Of a stretch of DNA of 64,000 nucleotides, positions 21,445 to 35,745 are shown piece by piece. A program made the translations under genes and the position numbers. The stretch is from Pocillopora verrucosa. Its lineage: Eukaryota > Cnidaria > Anthozoa > Scleractinia > Pocilloporidae. Location: assembly GCF_036669915.1 (NCBI RefSeq), contig NC_089319.1:12086580-12150579 (forward strand). Reading direction: 5' to 3'. Each line of letters opens with the position of its first letter. The first letter of the stretch is position 1. Below the pieces are notes generated by a model that saw nothing but the letters and a program-made list of their open reading frames with translations, was not told where the DNA came from and searched no databases.

Positions 21445-24400
21445 GATTATCTCACAGAGCAAATGTAAATCATGACAGCCTAAAGTAGAGACTTTGATTA
21501 CATGCCAAATAAATGAAGAAATGGTTCTCAAGAGTGATTCTAAGTTTTCTCCAAATAGAGGAAAGCTCAATTTTTAATTTATCAAACTTTGAGAAGTTAC
21601 AAAGGACTGTTGTCAGTAGTGGTGACTGACATTTTGTCAGAAGTCATCATCAGAGTCAAGTGAAGAGTTGTTGTCAGTCTAGTGTCATAAGTCCAGTTGT
21701 GTAAACTGATTGGTCAGTTTAGTCTTGATGTCACTGGCTATAAGATGTGATGTAGCTGTGGTGAACAAGTTATCTGTATGGCGTCAGTAGCCACTAATGA
21801 CAACAGTCCTTCTCAGGACTAACCCTCAACCAAAAAATTTTATCACATGATCAAATGTTACCCTCAGGTTTAAACCATTCACTTTATCAAACTGGTTCTT
21901 ACCTGATGAACTGACCCTGAACTGTCTTAATAGCAGAAACATTAATGTTAGTTAATATATTAATCAAAGGAGCCTTATAGTTTTTACAAAAGCTCATTTG
22001 TCCCAGCAATTGGATGGCAAATATTTTTCCACTCAGGTTATACTGAGTTCATCCAACTCCATTACCTGATCTTGATTTCTCACTCAAACCTTCTTCTGAT
22101 TAATGATGAACAGCCCTTTAGAAAAGAATGCATGCCAAGGGTGAATTACAACATCTTCATGAGCTAAGTGTAATTATATAATTTTAAACTTTGTACTGAC
22201 TGGGGCCATCAAGACATTTAATGTATTGATCTAGTTATGAGGGGGGCTTGTGATTGTGATTTTTGGTTTCATGGTTTTTCAGTCTGACAGCAATTATGCA
22301 CCACTACTGGTCTTGAATAGGCTCGGAATCTCTGTATGCTTCACTTGCCACTGACTGTAGCAAGTCGATTGTGGTTTTGATAACTGGGATGTGAAAATTT
22401 ATCAGTCTTGATGGTTTTGCATGCGGTTTTCAGTTTTGATCTAATTTTTCTGCGGTTTTGTGGTTTGGGATGATTTTTTTCTACAGTTTTGAAGCTTGCT
22501 ATAGGCCCCAAAGCCCCTCTCAATTATTTACCAAATTTGCTTTAAAAAAAAGTCAAAAGATAGCTCATTTCCCTCCTATAGTCCTTTAGGAAGGATGATC
22601 CCTAGGCTCTATACCTAGAAACATGAACATATTCAGGTCCTTTAAATTGTCTTTCAAATTGAACTTTCTTCCTCCTGTATTTCTGTCCTCTCCAGGTTGG
22701 CACCAAAGTCACTGCAGGGCCTTTCTGACCGCCTCTAACAATTCTTTCCTAGTGTGGTGGAGATGGATCAGTTATGCTCAGAGCTTTGTCCATTGTTATG
22801 AAACGCAGTGTGAAATGAGAAGCAACTCACTGAAAAGTGTGAATACTAAGAAAGCATACGGTTGCACTGGAGCACGACCTAGGTATGCATTATCCCAAAT
22901 GCAAGTGCAGGCTTCACGAAAAGACAGAACTTCAACCAACTTTTGTTCCCTCGTAGAAGCTTCCACTCCGAATAGCTTAACAGATAAAACAGAGGTCAAA
23001 TGTTTCGAAAGCGACTTTTATTTGCTTGTTCAAGCGGGTGTCCAAGTTTAGCCAAGTGAGCTGCAGATGCGCTATCCTTGCGCATTATGCATGGTAACAA
23101 TAAATCGTTTTCCAAAGTATTCTTCAACCTCAAGTTACGAATATGCGACAAGAGAAATGGAATTTCACCATCATAACCGTTAGGGTTAACCGAACCAAAC
23201 CGAGGATGCATCACTAAAGACGTGAAAAACCCTTGCCAAAACTTTTAACTACGTATATGCATTTTAAACAAAAACCAACACCAATCCTTCCGTTCTGGTA
23301 TCGGTGTCATTATGGTAAACAACTTCGTTCCCGCGGTCATCTGTTTGCAAATCAACGTATTCATTAAATCTTATTGTTTCTGTTCATTAAAGACGGGTGG
23401 CTAATTTGGTTGTACAATTGAAATACAGAAATGTGATAAATGGTACGGTAAATTGTATTTTGAAGCTACAGAATGCACATTTGGGCAATAATCGTAGTGT
23501 TACAAGGACCGCACCTTTCACAAAAAATGAGTAACCTTTAAAACAAAGGTAACCCATCCAGGTAACAGCCAACTGTTTTGGTCCTGTTGGGCCACATCAG
23601 CGTGGCATGGCGATCGTGATGGTTGTGGCTTCCCACACAGAGAAGGAAAAATGCATGTATGGCCACGCCACAGTCAATCCATGAGTTCAGTAGGCGTTGT
23701 CTAGCTCCGCCTCACTCGTTCTGAGTCATCTGACGCAGCAGTAGAGTGCTGGTCTTGATTGCATGATAACCTCTCGATCCTTGCTTATAGCAAAGGAAAA
23801 AGGGATAGAAGAATTTGGAGATTCCAAAGCACAGAAACGAGTCGTGCGGCAAAATGTGCAACGTTTAGTTAGTAAAAAAATTCCTGGGATAGAGAAGGAA
23901 TTTGTTTTAGGTGGAAGACTAAGAATTTTACCACCATGTGATGGAAATTGCCTATCTAATCCAGCTGCCTGACAGATCTTTCACGATAGAGATGTTCCAC
24001 AACACAGCATGTCATCTCGTATTGTTTTGTTTTTTTCGGACGCGAAAATGTCGAACGTGAGTGTTCAACATTTTCATACCACGATTATCGGCTGAGTGAG
24101 ACAGGGAACATGTTTGGTGACATGTTTGACAATGTTACCACGGGCAGCCGTCCTTGTTTCCAAAGGTAACTGAATCTAAAAGAGCCGTGCGACGTGAAAG
24201 CTCGCCGAGAAAGTCAAATGACACATTGGCACTGCAAACAGAGCCCTGCAGTTGCCTGTGACAACAACGCGATTTAAATGTCAAAGCTCCTGTCGCTCCC
24301 CACTCAACGGAAAATGGTAGTAATGTTATATTAAACCTTCTCCCCTAAAAGTTTTTTTCATACATCACTATAAAGTAGATTATAGGTCAATTTACACGCA

Positions 24401-25926
24401 ATATATTTTCCCACAACCAGCAGGCAAATTTTGCTTCTCTCACTCTTACTGGCCACAAAGAAATGGGAGCAACTCATTATTAAGCGTTGAGTGTGGCTGT
24501 GATATTAACACAGGTTTTTAAAACTTATCGAACGACATTTTTTCTGTTGCATACAACTGCCACAGATACATCGTAGATTTGGTTTTAATCAAAAAAGTTT
24601 CATGAAGATTACACTAATCGTGTTGTACTGAAAAAAAGTTGCACATTTATTTCTCACAAACAAAGAGGAGATGCGTAATCGTAATAAACTGGATTCTTTT
24701 GTTTGCTTGATTTATCTAGTTACTCACAAGTAGAAAATTATTTTTCTCCCAGGTAGGGGCATGGAATTGAATACTATTCAAATGTAGTGATTTTTTTCTC
24801 ATTAAAAAATCTCTTTTTTGAGTAGCCAATGCCAGATTTTCCCGCAGTCAGTGGAGATAAAAAGCTTCTAAGGACCAAGACCTACCATTTATTTCCTTAG
24901 TTCCCCTTAGTTATTTTGCCGCCACTACTCGACCGAGCACACAAATTGTTGATATCTGGGCGTGTTGGCTAGCCAAGTCCGTTTATTTAAAGCTATTATG
25001 CTTAAAAGAGCTCATCATAATTACAGTTCAGTGAAGGAAACTGAATGCACAAAAGCCAAACACGAAAACCCATAAAACCGGCACTTGGAATAAAAAAAGA
25101 AGAGAACGTGTACCCCTGACCACGGCAGTGGTGCCATCTTCCGGGTCTTAGGGTATCCTATGAATAACATGATATACACAAGTACATAAAAGTTACTTAA
25201 AGAAGCATGCGAGTACAGCTCTTAGTAAAACCTGATGTGAACATGACGATATTCCAGGAAAAAACTAAACAAAAAAGACTTAATAAATTTATACAAAAAT
25301 GAAACCGACCAACTTAACATGGCGAAGGCTGACCGTAAAATACCTCGCCCTACTAATGATCTCAAATAATTATTACAAACTACGATCCCATAACTCTCCC
25401 CGCACTGCACTCCCCTTCAGTCCTCTGATAAATGCTGGGAAAATTTTAATTTATGCTAATTGCGATTATCACAAATTACATTTTTTCGCTTTTGACCCTG
25501 CTTTTTTGCTTTATATGTACTAGCTTCAAATGTATGTAAATTGATGGCACCAAGCTTTTCCTTGTCTTTAAATTCACGTGACTACTATTACTACACAAGT
25601 GAACAACAGCAACAAAAATAAAAAATATCAGACACAATAATTTAAAACATCAGGAACACTACTTGGATTTAGGGGCCACCAGTGTATGGAGAGACCTAGG
25701 GGAATATCCAGAAAGATGACTGGTGCCCCCCTTCCCCCCACCACCCTCTTCGCCATCAAACTTGTGAGTATTTTGTGAATATAGTCTAACAACGAAATTC
25801 TTGCAAAGACAAGATTGCATATTACTATCAAAGATGTAAAATTTACTAAACTTGAGAAATTTTTTCTGGCTAGCTTTCCACACTGAAAACAAGTACTCAG
25901 AAAAGGTTTCACCTGTGGCCACAATA
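21445..25926. other. Intergenic, no gene supported
   Basis: About 4.5 kb between MRPL58 and the 3' end of the minus-strand Death-domain gene. It holds GTCAGT/GTCATC-rich sequence around 21610-21820, a GTTTTGA-rich stretch at 22260-22500, and an isolated 142-codon frame at 22623-23051 without recognisable domains. I see no RNA gene. The right end should include the 3' UTR of the gene at 25927. Confidence 0.35.
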
Positions 25927-28900
25927 TCATTGGGTTTTCTTGAGGCAAAAGTCACTCACAACTACACCCAAATTGACAGTGCGGTCATACAAGGCTTGCG
26001 CTAGGGAATAGTAAGAAGCACCATTACCATTGGCCTGCTTCCATGCTCTTAATATTTGATAGGACTGCTCAGAACCTTTTTTTGGGTTGTCCATCACTAT
26101 CTTATCTAATCGATTATCTTTTACCCCAAGTGCCCTACCAAGTCTTTTACATTTTCCCATCACGGCCTCAGCTATGTCTGGTAAATCTCTTCTGTCTATT
26201 GGTCCCTCCTTTAGGTTCCCTGCTTTATATTGAAAAAACCAAACAAAAAATGTGTAAGGAAACAAATGTATAAGCAACTTATGAAGTGAATTACAACTTA
26301 TGACATCAAATATAGGCAAATAAACTGAACTTCTCTATGACAAGTTTGAAGTTTGCTACGGAGGTTCAGAATCTGTGAATCTGTGCTCAACAGGACAATG
26401 AAGGTTGCATGATTGTCAACAATAACGGAATATGATGCTGTATTTCGCATTCTACAATGAAGAACACTTATTCAAAGGTTTTCAATTGTGAGTCCATCAT
26501 TATGAAATGCGCTTCTCTGTGTTTCCTTCAGTTATTAACTCAGGGTTTAAAGGAGCAAGTGCTGCCACCGTATGAAAGACAGCTTCAATCGATTTGCTTG
26601 TCCTGAATGGGGTCATGGTTGAAAGGAGAAAGAGCTTGATAGTTTAAGTTAATGCAAAGAGCTTAAGAAATTATTCTGTTACTTACGCAAATTCACAACT
26701 TCCTTTAGGGGTGGAGTGCATTCCATAAGACAGAAGTCTCGACGAATCTCTTCAAGATCATGCTTTCTTAGGGCAGACGCAAGCTTGTCATAGGAGGCAG
26801 CACCTTTCTGCCACCAAGTTTTTAGCATCTTATAACTTCGCTCGTATTCCTCATCGTTGTCTATCTCAATACCATTGAGTTCCGCATCACTCAGATCTAA
26901 GCTTTTCCCAAGCTTTTTCCATTCCATGTCGCCTTGTATATCCAATGCAAGGTATGGAAACCATTCAAGAGGAATGTTACCCATTCTGACTTTTGAAAAA
27001 AGAATGAACTTCTATGATACTACTATTTGGGATTTCTTTGTTCCCTATTTATGGATGTTTATACACTGCATAAGCCACCTCTACCTTCTTTTTTTCCTCA
27101 TTGTATATTCTTTGAATTCTCAAATCAAAATAAATGGAATTTATAATATACTGATTAAATTCCTTAAGATGTGGAACAATCATGTGGTTTTGTTCCTCAT
27201 TTGACAGTTCGTAGGCACCGTTTTAAACCCTGTTTGAATCTTGAACGCTTCCATGCTTTTCTATTCGCAATTTCCTCTATGACCTCTATTGCCATTCCCT
27301 TGTAAGGAATTAATGGTTGAGTCTACCACACAGTTGTTTCTACTCGTATCAACCAGAATGAAAGAGACACTTGACAGCACTTGTGCTTGGAGAGTTCAAT
27401 ATCACAACCCTAAATGACCTAAATTAGTGAGGTCAAGTAATAGTGCCATGCAAACTGATGCCAGGATCATACTGTGACTGCTCTAAACATGATAATTACT
27501 ATCACCCGACAGATTAATAGGTAAAGCAGCATCTGATAATTTTTTTCAGTTGTTAAAAGTGATTCAATTCCTGAGTTTTCCCCTAATTTTACGTACGATA
27601 CGTGTTACATCTTAATAGCGCATTTGTCATAGTTAATAGTGATATTGATACTAATGCCGTATTTTCACCTTATTCAATGATTTAACATGTAATACAGACA
27701 TTTTGCAAGTTGCATAGTCTTTTACACGATGAGGAAAATAAGAGAAATTTCTGCTTGAATTACGCGTTAAACCATTGAATAAGAGATTTATTTTTCCACT
27801 ATTGTCTCATTTTCAGGTATTTTGGCATCTAGTTTAGGAAATATATCCTTTGACTTCTCCATATAATTGTATAGAATGCAGAAAGCATGCACAAAGGACG
27901 AAAAGAACACTAATGAAACTATTAGAGTGTTCTCTAAGATACACGTTAGAGGTCAAGCCCGAAAACGGAAAACAAACAAAAGTTTTGATCATTCAGTGTG
28001 GCTATTTTGTCTCTCCGCCTTCCGTCTGTAATTCAGCCCTGTTCTACAATGTATTACCGTCCCTTATCGTCGCTAATATAATAGAATGGTGTAAAATAAC
28101 GTAAAATGGCGTAGCCTTGAATAGATCATATTATGCATTAATACAAATGACCTGCTGCATAAAATCAGTCACAGTTTCAGTTTCCTGTGCATAGGAAAGT
28201 AGTTAAACTAAGTCGAACTCTCTACAATTGTGAACTCTGTTTTTGATTTAGCAAAATCCAAAACATCACATGCCTGCTCATGAGGCTAAATCCTACACCA
28301 TCTCTCTTTAAAGTGATTAGATAAGAACAAAAGGTGACCTCTTACTTTCCCCATCAGACTCCTGAGCAGGGACTGTTTCAGTACTGGAGGATGTCTTATA
28401 ACCTTAAAAAAAAAAAAAAACACAAGAAAATATTCCTTAAGAATTTGCTTTTCATTTCAACTTACAAATTAGGTTGAGGATAATAATCAAAATTAAGAAC
28501 AATCTAAAATGGCATTAAAAATGAATATTAACAATAGTAGCCAGGAAACAAACATACAAATTTTGTCCTAGTATGGATATTTCACCATCCTATTTTGGTC
28601 ATAGTTCTAATGCCTCACAGTCTTTAGATAACTGCAGAGCCAATTGCAAGAAACCCTTTGGTTGGTGAACATGAGCAAACAAATACTAACAACAATCAGT
28701 TACAAAAAAATTACCAAACACAACTTCATGCTGCTTGCTCCCCAATTCTTTACCCTCTTCCTGATCGGATGGATGTACTGGAGCTGTTAATAAAAAATTC
28801 AGGTGTGAGAAGTTCACATCTTTTTCAGTATCTTTTCTAAATCCTGCTGAGAATATTGATGATTCATTCATTATTGAGAGACTAAATTTTCACACTTCAA

Positions 28901-31900
28901 AAACTATACATTTAAGCGTAGTAAATGGCCAAACCTAGGGAGGAATTTTTTATGTTTTTGAATTGTTTTTATTGTTTGATCTGAAACTGTATATGATATT
29001 TCTTCTCATACCGTGAATTACTAATTGATCCTGTAACCAGTATGATAGCTAAAACAAATTGGTAGGACACCAGTCACCTTCAAAATATCTATATGCATTG
29101 TAATGAACTTTACAGTTCCATAGTTAAACATGTTTTCTTATTGAGAATTTAGTGATAATATATACATGTCATGCATGCATACATATCCATGATTAGATGA
29201 AAAAAAACATACAATCAAAATAAGGAAGCTGTCGAACAGATTTCAATTTGCTCCATTAACTGTAAAACAAAATTATATCTTGTTAGCTTTTTCCTTGAAG
29301 AATGTAACTGCGTGGTGACCCATGCGTCAGTCTCGGATAGACTGGGAAATTTCATACAGAAGCCTGGTACCAAACATGGCATAAATTTCTCTGCCTCCTA
29401 AAAGCTCCATTATTCAGCTTAGTGGTAGATTGAATTGCAGGCCTTACACCTAGACTTGTTCTAAACTTAAACTGTACATCCATTGGCTGCATTCCACCAT
29501 TCAGATTCGTGCTCTTGTTTGTTCACTCTTACTTTTCAAACATGCACCTCTAGCATGCAAAGTACAACTGCAAACAGCTGCTTACAAGCCCTGGGCTTAG
29601 AAACTTTGAAGGTGTAGGGGGTTGTGGGGGGGGGGGGGGGGGGTTAGGAGAGCACTAAAAAGAGGTGTAGGGAGAAACATGAGACATAGTCAAATGTTTC
29701 TCCCCACTTCTCTTAAAATAAAGAATCCATTAATTAAAATTCCCAACAATTTACTTCCAAGTTTTTCTCAAAATGAATAGAATTCGTAATATACTGATTA
29801 AATTCCTTGATACCTGGAACAATCATGTGGTTTTGTTCCTCATTTGTTAGTTCGTAGGCAAGCTTTTAAACCCTGTTTAAATTTTGAATGTTTCCATGCT
29901 TTTTTCTCGCAATTTCTTCTATCGCCATTCCCTTGTAAAGAATTAATGGTTGAGTATACCACACAATTGTTTTTACTCGTTTCAACCAGAATGAAAAATA
30001 TACTTGACAGCACTTGTGCTTAAAAAGTTTTATATCACAACCCTAAATTAGATATTTATATTTTTCTCACTTGTTTAAAGTGAATCAATTCTTGATTTCT
30101 TCCCTGATTTTACATGTTATGTCTTAGTAGCGCATTTGTCATATAGTTAATGGTGATATTGATACTAACACCATATTTTCACCTTATTCAATAGTCTAAC
30201 TTGTAGTACAGACAGATATTTTGGGAGTTGTGTAGTATTTTACAGGGTGAGGATTTCAAGAGCAATGAGCAAAATTTCTGCTCGAATTATATGTTAAACC
30301 ACCAAATAAGGGATTTGTTATCCACTATTATCTCATTTTCAGGTATTTTGACATCTGGTTCATGAAATACTTCCTTTGGCTTTTCGAGCCAGACAACTGT
30401 AAAGATTGCAGAAAGCATAAACAAAGGAGGAAAACAACACTATTGAAACCATTTAAGTGTTCTCTAGGATGCGCTTAAGAGGTCAAGCTTAAAATATGGA
30501 AAAGAAATCAAATTTTTGATCATTCACTGTGACCATTTTGTCACCCTGTCTTCTGTCTGTATTTCAACCCTGTTCTACAGTGTGTTACCATCCCTTATTG
30601 TTGCTAACATAGTAGAATACATAAAAAATAACACAAGATGGTGTAGATCATACTAGGGACTGTTACAAATGACCTAGTTCTCTTTGAAGCAGTAAAGAGT
30701 TTCTATTTCTTGAGAGTGAAAGAGAGAGAAGGCTTTAGGAGGGAGCTTATATCAATAGGGGATTATAATTGCATGTACCAATTTGTTAATACAAGTAGAT
30801 GGACCTTACGATAACCAGGAGGGGGCCTTAAATTAGCGGGGGGCCCTTCAATAAGCAGCATTTTATAGTAGACACATCACTAAATTACCATTCAAAATAG
30901 CAAGGAAGATTTGAGGGGCTGGGACTGTAATTGAGTAATGCATCCTACACAAATTGTATGATACATGTAGCTACAGCAACTTGTGCAATAATCAAAAGTA
31001 GATTGAGTAATATTAATGTACACTTAATATACACACATTGATATTACATACCACAGACAATGTACAATTAATACACACACATTACATACCAGAATATTTC
31101 TTATTAGAGGCATCTGTGATATCTACTTGTTGAACATTGCCAGTTGCACCCTCACTAGGTTCCTTTCCTTGATATTCTGTTCCGCACATACAATTTAAAA
31201 AAAAAGAAGAATCGTAATTGAATATAAACTAAAAAATTGTTTTTTACAAATAAACTTAATAGGATGTATAGTGCACTTGACTTGTTTCATCAATTTGGGA
31301 ATAAGCTCAGAAGAATTTTAAGGCTCTTTCTCTGTTTTGTCTGTAATTACCAACTATCACCTGTACTGCCTATGTTGTACTGTTGGCATTTTATGTAACA
31401 GAAATAACATTGTTGTAATTTCTCCATACATTTCAATTTTTTTTTCAAGAACAAAAACAAGCATAATATTATCTCTAATCTAAGAGTCTCCAGCCATCTT
31501 CCTTTCTTGGTCTGGAGTGTCCTGCTTTTTTGGTTGCAGGTCTTGAGCAAACAACTACTGAGAAGGTGGTTAGTCCAAAATACGGAAAACAAATTTAAGT
31601 TTTGATCATTCAGTGCAGCCATTTTCTCTCTCCATCTTCCATCTGCATTTCAGCCCTGTTCTATGGTGTACTATGGCCCCATATCATTGCTAATATGGTA
31701 GGATGGAGTAAAATAACATAAGATGGTGTAACCTTGGATAGATCATGCTAGGGGCTGTTGCAAATGACTTGCTGCATAAACTCAGTCATTTACGTATTTG
31801 TTCATGGATATTACCGCACCAATTAAAACTAGCTAAAACTGTGCATAAGAAAGTAGATAAACTGATTTGAACTCTCTACAATTGTGAACTCTGTTTTTGA

Positions 31901-34786
31901 TTTAGTAAAATCCAAAACATCACATGCTTGCACATAAGGCTGAATCCTACACCATCTTTTTTTAATGTGATTGGATAAGAACAATAGGTAACCTCTTACT
32001 TTTCTCAACAGACCCCAGAGCAAGGACTGTTTCAGTACTGAAGGATGTCTTGTCATGACCTATTAAAAATAAAAACAAGGAAATATTCCTTAAGAATCTA
32101 CTTTTCATTTTGACTACAAATTAGGTTGAGGAAAAAAGACACAAATTAAAATGAAGAACACTCAAAAATAGCCTTAAAAATCAATATTAATAATAGAAGC
32201 CAGGAGACAAACATACAAATTTTGTCCAAGTATGGATATTTTACCATCCTATTTTGGTCAAAGTTCTAGTGCCTCACAGTTTTTAAATAACTAGAGAGCC
32301 AATAACAAGAAACTCTTCAGTTGGTTAACATAAGCAAACAGGAGGGCTTATTTTATAAATAGAGAAGCCCGTGCTCTATTGTGTTGCAAAGTACAAAGCA
32401 AGCAGCTTGAGCACAAAAGTGTAGGGAGAAACATGAGACATACCGTCAAATGTTTCTCCCCACTTCTCCTATTATAAAGAATCTGTTAAATTCCCAATGC
32501 GTCCCTTTTAATTTTCCAGACAAACTTTATTTGCAAAGCAAACAACAGTGTCACCAGAATGCTCTATACTCTCAAAAAGCACACTACAATAAGCCAATCA
32601 GAATCCTTGTTAGAATAGTTCAAATAATCTGATTGGCTAAACAAGACTGAAGGTGTCAAAAATGTCAAACCATCAAAGTTCACAATCTGCAATAGTTTAC
32701 AAACTGAAATAGTTCAGCTGGTTGATACTTAATACCTTTGCCTGAAGTTTTTTAATCTGAAGGGTGGACTGTGTAATTTCTGCAGCCTGCTATACTGTGA
32801 TGACCAGAGATCATCATGATAAAATAGCTTTGATAGACCTACACATTTGACACCATCATGATTTGTATGAATTTTAACAGTCATGCGACTTTGGTTATAT
32901 TTTTCATCGTTCCTGTTTTCTACTCTTGTTTTTGAACATGAAGCTATTTAATATTGTATTATACAAGTGTTAGGTGTATGAGTTTTATTACCTTACATAA
33001 TCTTACTAATCCAACTGAGTATGAAAACCATTAAAACCTGGACAGTCCATTTTTTTTTCTCTTTGAGGATTTTCATCTCTACTCATGTTATAATAATATC
33101 AATTACTGTGCTTGGTATGTTTACAAACATTTGTTTGGTTCTTCTTTTGCTACCAGCCAGCTTGCTTTCAAAAAATTGCAATAATTTTTCAAATGTTCTG
33201 TTTGAAGCAGTAAAGAGTTCCTATTTCTCAAGAGTGAAAATGAGAGAAGGCTTTAGGAGGGAGCTTATGTCTATGGAGATTATAATTGCATGTACTACTT
33301 TGTTAATACAAGTAGATGGACCTTATAATAACCAGGAGGGGGCCTTAAATCAGTGGAGGGCCTTAGTAATTGTCAGTTTACAGTAAACACATCACTTCAT
33401 TACCATTCAAAATAGCAAGGAAGATTTCAGGGGCTGAGACTTCAATTGATTAATGCATCTTATACAAATTGTATGATAGATGTGGCTGTACAATAATCAA
33501 AAATAGATCTAGTAATATTAATGTACAAGTAATAAACACACATTGAAATTACATACCACAGGCATTTGGGATATCTGGAACACTGCCAGTGGCACCCTCA
33601 CAAGGTTCCTTTCCTTGATATTCTGTTCCACACATACCATTTTTAAAAAGAAGAATCATAATTGAATATAAACTAAAAAATTGTGTTTTACAAATAAACT
33701 TAATAGGATTTATAGTACATTTGACTTGTTTCATCAATTTGGGAAAAAGCACAGAATAATTCAAAAGCTCTTTCACTGTTTTGTCTGTAATTGTCAACTA
33801 TCATCTGTACTGCTTATGTTGTACTGTTGGCATTTTATGTAAAAGAAGTAACATTGTAAGTTGTAATTCCTCCTTACATTACAATGTTTTTTCAAGAACA
33901 AACACAAGCATAATACTCTCTCTAATCTGAGTCTCTAGCCTTCTTTTTTCTTGGTCTGGAGTGTCCTGCTTTTTTGGTTGCAGGTCTTAAGCAAATAACT
34001 ACAGAGAAGGTGGCTAGCGTCTACTTTTTGAACTACTTCAAACAACAATCTTGACATGTAAAACTGTTCACAACAGAACAGTCGACACAACGGAACTAAC
34101 GTTTTGAGACTTCCTGTTTTCAGCCATCTTTACTTACCAATTTCTGTCTTTGTTAAGAAGTAGGGACGAAGTTTTCCATCACGATCCTCTCCTACTACAC
34201 CAATGACCTGGTCCTTGTCGTTAATGATTGGGGATCCAAGGATGAAAGACTTCTCAAAAATACAATCCTTGTCAGAAGAATGAAGTTCGTACTCTCTCTT
34301 TTCTTGACTGTACTTGAATGTGAATTTCACTATTTCTTTGTATGTCATGATTGAGTACGCAGACACATCGTTAATGTTTTCAGTACTTCCTGGAACTCTC
34401 GAGTCAAGAATTATAAAATCCTCATTTAGCGTGGATGTATTATTGCCTCCTTTTACTGAAATGAACGAGAAACTGCCAACTTGATTGATCTGTAACATTT
34501 CGAGCCGATAATTTTTCTGATTAGTAAAAAAATTTTTCGAAGACCGATGCAATTTTATTGTCTTAGCTTGATCTTGTTCGTTGATTACACCTTGCCAAGT
34601 TAGCAAACGTGACCCTTCTCCAACTTTAACGGCACAAGCCATTCCCCTTGTTTTGTAAATTGTAGGGATGTCTGTGTCATCAACTTCCCTTACTGCATAG
34701 ATGGCCTTGATGGGCTTTGGGTCTCTCCCAAAAGCCATGCCGTTTCCGACGACTCCTAGGTTATGCTTCGGTTTAGAAACCGGCAT
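25927..34786 (-). CDS. Trypsin-fold pseudoprotease with tandem Death domains (copy A), 8 exons, 527 aa
   Basis: Exons (minus): 34138-34786, 33557-33622, 32000-32059, 31090-31176, 28715-28783, 28346-28402, 26687-26989, 25927-26219. Every intron is GT-AG and phase 1, and the 1,584-nt join is open. Exon 1 (residues 1-216) looks like a two-barrel trypsin-like domain: GMACAVKV then LLTWQGVIN where LTxxHV is expected, and FILGSPIIN then VIGVVGED where G(D/N)SGxP is expected. Catalytic His and Ser thus appear replaced (Gln/Gly and Leu). Exons 2-6 are 19-29-residue polar linkers. Exon 7 encodes Death domain 1 (MEWKKLGKSLDLSDAELNGI, KMLKTWW), exon 8 Death domain 2 (CKRLGRALGVKDNRLDKI, QILRAWK, LAQAL). 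Death domains assemble apoptosis and immune complexes. It lies head to head with a membrane-protein gene. Death domains firm; protease fold moderately sure. Confidence 0.8.
27130..33830. repeat. Intron segments of copy A repeated with the linker exons
   Basis: The introns are built from recurring blocks shared within this gene and with copy B. Block I: 27130-28140, 29770-30680 and 44700-45480. Block II, containing the GHDKT/GYKTS-type linker exon: 28180-28640, 31800-32340, 45530-46020 and part at 47610-47700. Block III: about 28640-29560, 46050-46680, 47870-48480. Block IV, containing the EYQGKE-type linker exon: 30690-31340, 33190-33830, 47400-47600, 49830-50060. Block V: 32740-33180, 46780-47170, 49090-49510. 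Limits are approximate. Unequal exchange between introns would explain the changing number of linker exons. Confidence 0.7.
29626..29643 (+). repeat. G18 homopolymer
   Basis: A run of 18 G inside an intron of the copy A Death-domain gene. A candidate G-quadruplex and a likely sequencing-error site. Confidence 0.9.
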
Positions 34787-35639
34787 GTGGAACTTAAATG
34801 GTGATTGTTACAAACCTCTCGCAGACGTTTGGTGAGACCAAGGTTTGGCTGACTCTCAGCCTGAATGCAATGCCGTAGTGTTCAACCTAATCCCAAAGGA
34901 TCTTTCATAGCAGCTTGCGTGCGCATAGTGGAATTTAGCGGATGCAATCCGTCATACTGAGTACAATTTCGAGCCCAGGGTCATTTTGGCCCTTTTTCAG
35001 CGGTATAGTCGACAACTGGCCAAGATCGGTCATGTATGGGGAGTTATTTAACGTTATATGTGTGTAAAGTATAGGGCATAATATGTATTGAGGATAATAA
35101 TGGTATATAAGCCGAATGCCATATAGACGACAAAATGGCTGACAATATTCATGCTATAATGTTCATGTAAGACTTACGATATGTCCTAGTTAGCTTTATT
35201 CTTCCACGTTAACCCCTTCTACCTTAAGTTGACCTTGTTGTACCACGTTAACTCACATTTCCCCCAAGTTAGTAAAAACTAGACCCTGTGAGCAGGGTAA
35301 CTGGGATACCTGGATGGTACTGGATCCTTGGAATCAAGTGTAGTGATACTACGGGTGTCGTACTAGTATACTGAAATAGTGAGCTCAAGTCTGGCCAAGG
35401 GCATACACCTACTTCAAAACATAGGCACGCTATGCATGCAAGAGTTATTTTTTGTAGGGTGGGTGGATTACTTGAAACATTGTAAGTGGTCTACATTCTT
35501 ACAAAAGGAAAGAAGATTATTAACGCGGAAAAGAACGATAATGTCGAATTACCTCACACACAGGTATTTTGTATAGATTATGTGTGTTGTGCGAATAAAT
35601 GTAACCAAAAATAAACTGTATTGATGCCACGGATACTTG

Positions 35640-35745
35640 TTAGTAGAAAATGCAGACAGCAAACTACAGACCGGATACAAAATATAGACTGCAGACTTCA
35701 GAGTGGTTACAAAATGCAGACTGAGAATCTGAAGAGTTTCTACGT
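35640..35745. repeat. Degenerate TGCAGACT tandem repeat inside Helentron
   Basis: Four or five variants of a unit containing TGCAGACTNNNAGACCGGATACAAAAT, about 25 bp each, also present in the shorter copy (about 55500-55590, opposite strand). Confidence 0.55.

Noticed and set aside
22623..23051. 142-codon plus-strand frame
   Set aside because: No domain, no splice-supported continuation and composition like non-coding DNA. Possible but unsupported.
23725..23775. tRNA-like A/B box spacing (GTAGAGTGCTGG then CTCTCGATCC)
   Set aside because: The B-box match is poor and no cloverleaf could be drawn; neither a tRNA gene nor a clear SINE head.
27850..28104. Open frame similar to one at 45182-45403
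   Set aside because: Both lie in the shared intron block of the paralogous Death-domain genes. Similarity follows from duplication and frame is not preserved in the third copy near 30380.
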